In this document: in pieces, positions 43,916 to 51,324 of the stretch
Layout: every line of letters starts with the position of its first letter
How positions within the stretch are numbered: the stretch's first letter is position 1
Source: G020348185 sp964525045
GTDB taxonomy: Bacteria; Nitrospirota; Nitrospiria; Nitrospirales; UBA8639
Length of the DNA stretch: 64,000 bases
Assembly: GCA_964525045.1 (NCBI GenBank)
Contig: CAZGFD010000005.1
Location: 1 to 64,000, forward strand
Direction: 5' to 3'
Program-made: the position numbers and the translations under genes
Notes under the pieces: model-generated
Seen by the model: only the letters and a program-made list of their open reading frames with translations
What the model was told of the DNA's origin: nothing
Database searches by the model: none

Positions 43916-44299
43916 ATGCCTAAAAAACATAACCCAGAGGAAATTCATGAGGAACCCAACTTAAAGCCTGTGCCTATTCCTAAGATTGAATGTCCTGAAG
44001 GCAAAAAGGAAGGTCCTTTTCGTTTCTGCCGGATTAAGGATAATATGCTCGTCGTTATTATCGAGAACAAAGGCGGAGATATGCCTATTAATTCTACCTT
44101 CAAAGTAGAGGTAAATTTCAGGCGACATGGGTCCCAAGAAACAGAAGTGGAAGGCTTGAAAGAAAAAGAGAGAACGGATGATTTGGAATTTGAACTGCCC
44201 GAGGGTGTCTTCGATCCGGACTGTGAGTTCGATATAAATATATATATAGGAGAAGATTTACATCGTAAAACGAGTGGACTATGCGTTAGGTGCACTTAG
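43916..44299 (+). CDS. Small CARDB/Ig-like protein of the encapsulin locus
   Basis: 127 aa, preceded by GGGAG. No signal peptide. The centre MLVVIIENKGGDMPINSTFKVEVNFRRHGSQETEVEGLKEKERTDDLEFELPEGVFDPDCEFDINIYI has the strand pattern of CARDB/Ig-like adhesion domains (the xNKG turn is typical), with four cysteines, two at the C-terminus (CVRC). It resembles in type the beta-sandwich of the DUF3237 protein. Position between the encapsulin and flavoprotein genes suggests a shell-decorating or scaffolding role, which is inference. Confidence 0.6.
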   Translation: MPKKHNPEEIHEEPNLKPVPIPKIECPEGKKEGPFRFCRIKDNMLVVIIENKGGDMPINSTFKVEVNFRRHGSQETEVEGLKEKERTDDLEFELPEGVFDPDCEFDINIYIGEDLHRKTSGLCVRCT

Positions 44300-44304
44300 A
44301 TAAG

Positions 44305-44508
44305 TCACTGATTCCGAAAATTGGAACGCCACATGATAACCCCAGGTCCCGCGGCAGTCCCTAAAAGAGTGGAAGTAGCTTCGTTCAATCCAGCATAAGG
44401 AAAAGGTGTTGCATTGTAGTCGATTGGCAAAGCACCATTTTTGTTAGATACCTCACCAGGCGCAGATATATTAGTGCGAGGAAAAAGCGAAATTTTTAGT
44501 AAAGAAAA
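44305..44508 (-). pseudogene. Antisense coding-like remnant without start
   Basis: A 67-codon open frame ending TGA at 44305 has protein-like content (e.g. APGEVSNKNGALPIDYNATP and TSTLLGTAAGPGVIMWRSNF). It is cut off upstream by an in-frame TGA (44509-44511) and lacks a start codon. Not recognised. Likely the 3' relic of a gene displaced from this spacer. Confidence 0.35.
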
Positions 44509-44583
44509 TCACCTATTCATGAATAAACTTTTATTTACCGAGTTATCAAGTTTACTATTCAGGCAATAAAAAGGAACGGCGAA

Positions 44584-46656
44584 ATGGCCAAAAAGGTGAT
44601 TATCCTCGGCGGCGGCATCGGTGGCTTGAGTGCCGCCCATGAGCTGGTTGAGCGGGGCTTTGACGTAGAAATCTATGAAAAGCAACACATTCCGGGGGGA
44701 AAGGCGCGCAGCATTCCGGTTTTCGAGTCTATCGGTGACAGGGGAAGCAAGGCTGGCCACGGCCGCAGCATTGAAAAGTGGCTTGCCATGGAGGGGTATA
44801 GGTTGGGTGCCCATGAAAGGCGTCCCTGGTTGCCAGGGGAACACGGTTTTCGTTTTTTTCCCGGTTTCTACAAACACATTGTGGATACCATGGAGCGAAT
44901 TCCGTATGGGAATGGGAAAGTCTCGGATAACATGGTCAACACCACGCAACTATTACTGGCTCGGGAGGAACGGGAAAATGTCGTTCTTCCCTCCCGATTC
45001 CCGAGAACCCCACAGGATGTCAAAACGGTTTTTGATGTGGTGTTTAAACTTTTATCCGGAAAAATCGGTGTCTCCCATTCCGAAATGCAGCTCTTTGCCT
45101 CCCGGGTTTGGCGGATCGCAACCTCGTCCCACGAACGCCGGCTTGACCAGTATGAAAAAATCGGATGGTGGAAATTTATCGACGCCGCCCACCAGTCCGA
45201 GAACTACCAAAAATTTTTCGGCCATGGAATCACTCGCTCTCTGGTAGCATCCCAAGCTCATCTGGCATGCACGCGGACGATCGGGAACATTTTCCTTCAA
45301 CTTGTTTTTGACATCATCGACCCATCTGTTTCGACAAGCGACCGTTTGCTCAACGGACCGACCAACGTCGTGTGGATTCGCCCCTGGTTGAATTATTTAG
45401 AGAGCCGTGGAGCAAAATATCACACGGACTGTACGGTAGAGTCGATCAACTGTTCCGGTGGACAGATACAAAGCGTTAGGGTGAGAAACGATGACAGGAC
45501 CACCGAGGTCCAAGGGGATTATTACGTATCTGCCCTTCCCGTCGAACGGATGGCTCCATTGGTTAACTTAACCCTTCGCGAGGCCGATCCACGCTTGAGC
45601 CATCTTCCGGAATTAGCCACGCACGTTGCCTGGATGAACGGTATCCAGTTTTACATTAATCACCTTGTGCCAATTGCCCACGGCCATGTCATTTTCGTCG
45701 ACACCCCGTGGGCCCTCACTTCTATTTCACAGGGGCAGTTTTGGCCTGATTTCGACCTTTCCAAATTCAGTGATGGCGATACGAGGGACATACTCTCCGT
45801 GGACATCTCCGAATGGGAAAAGGAGGGGGTTCTCTATGGAAAAAGGGCCAGTGATTGCACCCGTGAAGAAATCGCAAATGAAACTTGGGAACAACTGAAG
45901 CGCAGCATCAACCATATGAATGCGAAGGAGGTATTGAAGGATGAGGATTTGGATTACTGGTTTCTAGATCCGAATATCCGCCGGGATCCAGAGGAAAGAC
46001 GCCGACATGAGAACGTCGAACCGCTTCTCGTCAATTTGGTTGACTCGTGGCGCCTCAGGCCCGACGCGGTGACGGCTATTCCCAATTTGTTTCTTGCGTC
46101 TGACTACGTGAGAACCCACACGGATTTGGCTACGATGGAGGCGGCCAATGAGGCAGCCCGAAGAGCCGTCAACGGCATTTTGGACCACTGTGAATCCGGC
46201 TCAAATCGCTGTCAGGTATGGGAACTTCATGAACCTGAAATCCTCCTGCCATGGAAGGAATATGACCGTGCCCGGTGGGAAAGACAATTGCCCTGGGAGG
46301 ATCCCCTAGCCCTGATGAGTATCGCTAAGCCGATCATCGATGTGATTGAAAAATCAGGCGTGCTCTCCAACCTCGGCGGTGTCCCGTTAGAACCTATTGC
46401 CGAAGCACCGGAGGCCTTGAGCAGCGCAAGCCCTGTTCCCATTGAGACTCCATTGGCCCAAGTCGAAACGCTAATGGAAGTGCCCGACCTTTTGCTATCG
46501 AAGGTCGGAGCCGACCCAAGAAAAATAATCCAATCCGGAGAGGTGACAAAAGAGTTAAGCGATATGGCTAGCCCTCTCAGAAAGGAAGCGCGGGATTTGG
46601 AGGAGAAGAATCCAACTCAATTGCCTGGCCGTCTGAGAATCGTGCAAAAACCTTAG
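44584..46656 (+). CDS. Phytoene-desaturase-like FAD oxidoreductase with long C-terminal tail
   Basis: 690 aa. The N-terminal dinucleotide-binding motif VIILGGGIGGLSAAHELVERGFDVEIYEKQHIPGGKARS identifies the amine oxidase / phytoene desaturase / hydroxysqualene dehydroxylase superfamily. EHGFRFFPGFYKHIVDTMERIP and the C-terminal NLFLASDYVRTHTDLATMEAANEAARRAV (FAD-binding) agree. Residues ~590-690 are a Pro/Ala/Ser/Glu-rich linker ending QLPGRLRIVQKP, not part of the fold and suggestive of an encapsulin-loading tail. AAGGAA precedes the ATG. It probably desaturates or dehydroxylates an isoprenoid made by the neighbouring synthase. Confidence 0.82.
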   Translation: MAKKVIILGGGIGGLSAAHELVERGFDVEIYEKQHIPGGKARSIPVFESIGDRGSKAGHGRSIEKWLAMEGYRLGAHERRPWLPGEHGFRFFPGFYKHIVDTMERIPYGNGKVSDNMVNTTQLLLAREERENVVLPSRFPRTPQDVKTVFDVVFKLLSGKIGVSHSEMQLFASRVWRIATSSHERRLDQYEKIGWWKFIDAAHQSENYQKFFGHGITRSLVASQAHLACTRTIGNIFLQLVFDIIDPSVSTSDRLLNGPTNVVWIRPWLNYLESRGAKYHTDCTVESINCSGGQIQSVRVRNDDRTTEVQGDYYVSALPVERMAPLVNLTLREADPRLSHLPELATHVAWMNGIQFYINHLVPIAHGHVIFVDTPWALTSISQGQFWPDFDLSKFSDGDTRDILSVDISEWEKEGVLYGKRASDCTREEIANETWEQLKRSINHMNAKEVLKDEDLDYWFLDPNIRRDPEERRRHENVEPLLVNLVDSWRLRPDAVTAIPNLFLASDYVRTHTDLATMEAANEAARRAVNGILDHCESGSNRCQVWELHEPEILLPWKEYDRARWERQLPWEDPLALMSIAKPIIDVIEKSGVLSNLGGVPLEPIAEAPEALSSASPVPIETPLAQVETLMEVPDLLLSKVGADPRKIIQSGEVTKELSDMASPLRKEARDLEEKNPTQLPGRLRIVQKP

Positions 46657-46681
46657 TCGCGTAAGAAGTGTTCCCCGAATT

Positions 46682-47719
46682 ATGGATTCTCAAGACCACA
46701 CGGATTTTCTTAATCGGCTGGGTAACTACCGTCGTCAGACACTTGACGCCTTGCAGACTTCGCTTCCCAATATGGAGCCAAGTCCGCATCTGTATGATCT
46801 TGTGCGAGAGCATATGGATCGGGCCGGGAAGGGACTTCGACCCGCACTTTGTCTGGCAACCTGTCGAGCGTTTGGCGGGCGAATCGAGGATGCCCTGAAT
46901 TCCGCTGCAGCCATTGAGATGCTGCATAACGCATTTCTGGTACACGATGACATCGAGGACGATAGCGAATGTCGCCGGAAACATCCGACTCTGCATACCA
47001 AGTACGGAATTCCTCTCGCCGTCAATACGGGCGATGCGATGCAAGCACTTAGTATGCGGATACTAGGAAAGAATCGAACCTCCCTTGGTCCGCAATTGGC
47101 TTGGCAAATTTTTGAAGAGTTTGACAACATGCTCATGGAATCGCTTGAGGGCCAAGCCATTGAGCTTGGGTGGATCCGCGATAACCGGTGCGATATCTCC
47201 GATGAAGACTATCTCCGCATGACCTTGAAGAAAACCTGTTGGTACAGTTTTATCCATCCCTGCCGGATCGGGGCACTCATTGCGCAACCCAGTGATAGAA
47301 ACCTTGATCGATTCAACTCGTTTGGAAATTATCTCGGCTCTGCGTTTCAGATCCAGGATGATGTCTTAAACATTACTGGAAGTCGTCAGAAATACGGAAA
47401 AGAAATTGGGGGTGATCTTTACGAGGGGAAACGAACCCTTATGCTATCACACTTGTTTAGGAACGGCTCACAGAAGGAGATGGAGAAGCTAAAAGGCATT
47501 TTATCGAAACCGCGTAATGGTAAATATGCCGACGACATCGACTGGATAAGGAATTTACTGAATTCCTATGGGAGCATTGGATACGCCCAATCCGGGGCTC
47601 GGGAACTCCGTAACGCCGCCGAACAAGCTTTCTTGGATGCCTACAGCGATGCGCCTGAAGGTGAGGACAAGAACTTCATTCACCAAAGTCTGAGCTACAT
47701 GATCGAACGTAGTTCTTAA
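46682..47719 (+). CDS. Polyprenyl diphosphate synthase (trans-isoprenyl)
   Basis: 345 aa. The first Asp-rich motif is in MLHNAFLVHDDIEDDSECRRKHPTLHTKYG and the second in FQIQDDVLNITGSRQKYGKEIGGDLYEGKRTLMLSHL. The second motif ends in Asn (DDVLN) rather than Asp. GKGLRPALCLATCRAFGG is the IPP-binding region. Residue -5 before the first DDxxD is Ala and -4 Phe, arguing against a strict C15 stop. It condenses IPP with allylic diphosphates, and Idi in the same locus would supply DMAPP. No good Shine-Dalgarno was seen; 25 bases separate it from the flavoprotein gene. Confidence 0.9.
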   Translation: MDSQDHTDFLNRLGNYRRQTLDALQTSLPNMEPSPHLYDLVREHMDRAGKGLRPALCLATCRAFGGRIEDALNSAAAIEMLHNAFLVHDDIEDDSECRRKHPTLHTKYGIPLAVNTGDAMQALSMRILGKNRTSLGPQLAWQIFEEFDNMLMESLEGQAIELGWIRDNRCDISDEDYLRMTLKKTCWYSFIHPCRIGALIAQPSDRNLDRFNSFGNYLGSAFQIQDDVLNITGSRQKYGKEIGGDLYEGKRTLMLSHLFRNGSQKEMEKLKGILSKPRNGKYADDIDWIRNLLNSYGSIGYAQSGARELRNAAEQAFLDAYSDAPEGEDKNFIHQSLSYMIERSS

Positions 47720-47943
47720 TTCCCGGTCATTTCAATCCATGGTGTGCTTTCAGCAATACTGGAAATTAAAAAATTAGAGGGAGATTTAGAAAGGAGCGAC
47801 TAAATTAGGAAAGACAAATAAACATTTTTTACATAAATGGAATTTAGAAGGGTTACCTCCTTATCTTTGATTGTCCAAAGAACCGTTAGGATTCAGTTCA
47901 TATTCACTTCCCCTGAACTAAACCCCTAAAAGAGAGGTATTCC

Positions 47944-49296
47944 GTGAAACCGGCTTTCACTCGCGTATTTGTTCTTACTGGCGTTTTTCTTTTGGCTACC
48001 CATACTGTGGCCTATGGTGACGGCTTTCGACTTCCTTATCAGGGAACCGCCGCCGCCGGCCAGGCAGAGGCCTTTATCGCCCAGGCGGATGACGCCTCTG
48101 CTCTTTACTATAATGCTGCCGGCATGACCCAGCTTGATGGCGTGCAGCTCTATCTGGGGGCCAATTTCATCACTGGAAAAATATTCTACACAAGTCCGGA
48201 AGGCCAAACCTTTGAAGGTGACCTCAGGCAACCTGTCGTTTTGCCGCCTCCTGGCCATCTGTATTTAACCGGAAACCTGGAGGACCTGGGTGTAAAGGCC
48301 TTGGGCCCATTGACCGTCGGAATTGGATTGAATACTCCGTTTGGCCTTGGCCTGCGATGGCCTGACACGGTTCCGTTTTCCAGCCTGGTGGTCGAAGATA
48401 CCCTCCCTCTTTTGGATATCAAACCAACTGTGGCCTATGAGATTAATGACATGCTTTCAATAGGAGCGGGAGCAGATATCTATACCTTTGCCAGTTTTAT
48501 TGGCGAAGGCCAAACTGAATTGCAATTCATCATTCCTGACCAGGGACGCGCGGAAATCAATGGAACCGACACAGCGGCAGGGTTCAATGTCGCTGGACTT
48601 TTTACCCCCTTACGAAACGACCAGGGGAAACCTCTTGTTAACTTTGGGTTAGTCTATCGGAGCGAGGCCACGCTGAACTTGACTGGAGATTTTCTGGTTA
48701 ACGGTCAAAAGGTCGCGGATGCCGAAACCACGATTCCCCTCCCATGGGTGATTGGCGGCGGGTTCGCAGGCTGGCTGATACGAAATGATTCCCGTGAATG
48801 GAAAATAGAAGTTGATGCCGAGGGCATCGGATGGAGTGTCCTTCAGAACTTTGATATTCGGCTTTCCGACGGAACTTTGTTATCCCAACCCTGGAATTGG
48901 AACGACACATATACTCTCAGCTTCGGTACCCAATACAAATGGCTGAAGCTTGAATCTCTGCCTCATTGGGAAATTGCGGCGAGGGCAGGATATCAGCGCT
49001 CCAAGAGCCCGATACCTGATCGGACCTTCAGCCCTGCAATCGACGGAAATAACTGGCATATTTTGGCAGGTGGCCTTGGATTGAAATGTAAGGAGGGCTC
49101 TCATTTTTTAGGATTAATTAGTTGCGGAGATCCTAACTCGGGATACCTAAGCTCAATTGTGTTGGATCTCTCCTTTCAAGCCCAACTATGGGAATCTCGA
49201 GACGTTACAAATAATGTTCTTAGTCCCACCGTAAACGGGAATTACGTCACAAAGGACTGGTATATCGGGTCTTTTAGTATAGGAGTGAATTTCTAG
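47944..49296 (+). CDS. FadL/TodX-family outer membrane transporter
   Basis: 450 aa from GTG 47944 with GAGAGG upstream. A signal peptide (VFVLTGVFLLATHTVAYG) is followed by DGFRLPYQGTAAAGQAEAFIAQADDASALYYNAAGMTQLDGVQLYLGANF, the FadL hallmark (N-terminal hatch and NPAG-like motif), and a barrel ending in the aromatic IGSFSIGVNF. FadL proteins import long-chain fatty acids and other hydrophobic molecules. At the end of the isoprenoid-encapsulin cluster it may move a lipid or hydrocarbon substrate or product. A 224-base spacer separates it from the synthase. Confidence 0.88.
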   Translation: MKPAFTRVFVLTGVFLLATHTVAYGDGFRLPYQGTAAAGQAEAFIAQADDASALYYNAAGMTQLDGVQLYLGANFITGKIFYTSPEGQTFEGDLRQPVVLPPPGHLYLTGNLEDLGVKALGPLTVGIGLNTPFGLGLRWPDTVPFSSLVVEDTLPLLDIKPTVAYEINDMLSIGAGADIYTFASFIGEGQTELQFIIPDQGRAEINGTDTAAGFNVAGLFTPLRNDQGKPLVNFGLVYRSEATLNLTGDFLVNGQKVADAETTIPLPWVIGGGFAGWLIRNDSREWKIEVDAEGIGWSVLQNFDIRLSDGTLLSQPWNWNDTYTLSFGTQYKWLKLESLPHWEIAARAGYQRSKSPIPDRTFSPAIDGNNWHILAGGLGLKCKEGSHFLGLISCGDPNSGYLSSIVLDLSFQAQLWESRDVTNNVLSPTVNGNYVTKDWYIGSFSIGVNF

Positions 49297-49475
49297 TATC
49301 TATGCAGATTACCGTCACTTCCCTTTTATTTTGAAGACGATAAAGGGGGACAGAAGTCTCATTGCTACTCCACGACAGGCGATGACACGACCGGGTTAAG
49401 CAACCAAAAGGTTTTTCTTGGTTAATTGCTTGAGCAGACACAGCTAGGTAACCATTATTTCACGGATTAGCCAAT

Positions 49476-50615
49476 TTAATTAGAAACATATGGACAATCG
49501 CCGATACATTGATGTATCTGGCCGATACAGGATGGCGCATAGAAGGCCAGCGCCGGGGTAAACCCGAAGCCACCATATAAACGGCCCCACTCGCCCTCGC
49601 CAAAACGGAGGTTGATCTGACGAGGTTGTACTTCTTGGGCCACGGGTTGTCTCCAGTCTATGGTGTACCCCCACTGAGAAGCCGGTTTGTCAAAATCCTT
49701 GTCCGGTCGGCTCGCAACAGGAACTCCCACGAGAGTTCCTGACGGAAGACTTGTTCCCGCTCTTTTGGCCGCGGCGGTGTAGGCTTCCTTAGCTTTCTCA
49801 GCTCCTGCTGGTGTGATGGTAGATGGTATGGTTCCGCTGACTAGCCACTTTCCCGCCTTGTCCGACGCACTAAATTCCATACCACTGACCCTATTGTCTT
49901 GAAACGTAAAGGAACCAAAATCTTTGTTAGTGCCGAGCAATTCGTTGCCTCCCTCGATTGGACCCATCTGGTCAAGCCATAGCTTTAGCATGTACATGGT
50001 TGCTCCCCGATCTAGCGGCACCTGAAGTGAAAAACCATTCACGTAATCCACGGTCAAACCTCCCCCAAGTGGTTCGGCCGGAACGGCGGTTACAGTGAAG
50101 ATTACTTCCTTATACGGGCCAAAAGTCGTATCCCGAAAATTGTTAACCATCACCCTGCCAATGGCCTTTTCGCCACCCCCAGGCATGCGGGCGAGCACCG
50201 GCTCATAGCCGCTTCCCTTCATCTGCTCTCGGATGGCAGGAAGATCATCCAGGGTCCCGGAAATAATTCCAATCGCGCAATTGAAATAAAGAAATTCCTT
50301 CGGGAGTATGAGACTTTGAGTCTTTGACAATTGGGTGCCAGTATAGTAGTGGGTGCGGAAGTACTCGTCAGCCCGATGATTTTCGACATCGCTTGGTAAA
50401 GGAACATCGCGTGCGATGCGGAGATATGACAGCGCATCGGCCTCAATGATGGCAACCTTCTTATCATCCGAAAGAATCTCCGCGAGCGCCTCGCGCCCTT
50501 CTTCTGAGTTGGCCACTGCGGCTACAATTTCAAGGGCATTTGACATACCCACATGCATGTCTTTTGACAAGCGTTCCCACGCGGCAAAAACCTGTTGCCT
50601 AGTTGATGTCAACAC
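49476..50615 (-). CDS. Acetoacetate-decarboxylase-like protein of unknown function
   Basis: 379 aa from GTG 50615. The middle part (GRVMVNNFRDTTFGPYKEVIFTVTAVPAEPLGGGLTVDYVNGFSLQVPL...) resembles the acetoacetate decarboxylase fold, whose members carry a GPYxE motif. The N-terminal ~75 residues (HVGMSNALEIVAAVANSEEGREALAEILSDDKKV) are helical. The C-terminal part has three cysteines in the last 20 residues. No signal peptide. It faces the FadL gene from the opposite strand. Whether it belongs to the isoprenoid locus is unclear; confidence in the family is moderate. Confidence 0.5.
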   Translation of the reverse strand: MLTSTRQQVFAAWERLSKDMHVGMSNALEIVAAVANSEEGREALAEILSDDKKVAIIEADALSYLRIARDVPLPSDVENHRADEYFRTHYYTGTQLSKTQSLILPKEFLYFNCAIGIISGTLDDLPAIREQMKGSGYEPVLARMPGGGEKAIGRVMVNNFRDTTFGPYKEVIFTVTAVPAEPLGGGLTVDYVNGFSLQVPLDRGATMYMLKLWLDQMGPIEGGNELLGTNKDFGSFTFQDNRVSGMEFSASDKAGKWLVSGTIPSTITPAGAEKAKEAYTAAAKRAGTSLPSGTLVGVPVASRPDKDFDKPASQWGYTIDWRQPVAQEVQPRQINLRFGEGEWGRLYGGFGFTPALAFYAPSCIGQIHQCIGDCPYVSN

Positions 50616-51324
50616 AATAGGTTTACCTGACTACAGACGAATGAAGGACTCACCTCTTCTGGCAGTTAAGGGTTAGCCAAAATTGGCTTTGTCCTGACGG
50701 GAGTCTCTTCTTGCAAAATAAACGTCATCCCCTAATAAGTCATCAGGGGGATGACTTGAATCCTGGCAGGATTTCAAAAGGAACTCTAACACAGAACGAT
50801 TAGCATTCCAATCTCTGAAAGTGGGTCCGATGGACAAAGCTGTGGTGGAGTGGAATCCTCCAGCCCTGGCGCATGAGTTACCAAAATTTTTAAATACCGA
50901 ATTCGTAGGGACTTTTTTAATTCGAAGAAAGGAGGGGACATTTTCAAAGACGTACAGGAAGCGAATAATTTCAAAAGTATAGAGTTGTAGTAGGCAGATT
51001 CCTTGCAACCCGCCTGATTGCGAAATTTGCTCCCAACCCACCAGTTCGGACGCTGGTACAGAAGGCCCGTATCACCAAGAAAATTCAAACGTGTGGTTTT
51101 GTCTCAGTGGGGTGAAACAACATTTTTATTGTAAAAATAAAACAAATTTTCTAAAATAAAAATATTCTTAAGACTTTTTCAAAAGACACCATACGCTCAT
51201 ATTGAGAAGAAGGTGTTTGTGCAAATATTCCCGGCCACCTCGGGTTTCTCATATTTGAACCCTCCCACTGGAGGGAATAAGAGAAACATGACCTCGGGAA
51301 TATCTCCCAGGAGATAAAGTCTTT
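50616..51324. other. Spacer between the decarboxylase-like gene and the cyclase gene
   Basis: About 700 bases. Contains a stem GTCATCCCC/GGGGATGAC (50724-50755), an AT-rich block near 51118-51180 likely to be promoter DNA, and the leader hairpins described at 51244-51316. A 122-codon minus-strand frame at 50673-51041 has no protein-like features and is not called. Confidence 0.5.
51244..51316 (+). promoter_or_regulatory. Structured leader of the cyclase gene with Shine-Dalgarno in a hairpin
   Basis: Nested stems GTTTCTC/GAGAAAC (51244-51250, 51281-51287) and CCCTCC/GGAGGG (51260-51275) are followed by TATCTC-CCAG-GAGATA (51301-51316), which includes the AGGAG ribosome site 11 bases before the ATG. 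Such a fold could hide the site until opened by protein, temperature or ligand. Confidence 0.5.

Noticed and set aside
50673..51041. 122-codon minus-strand frame
   Set aside because: Low protein-like character, no ribosome site, no recognisable domain; treated as chance.
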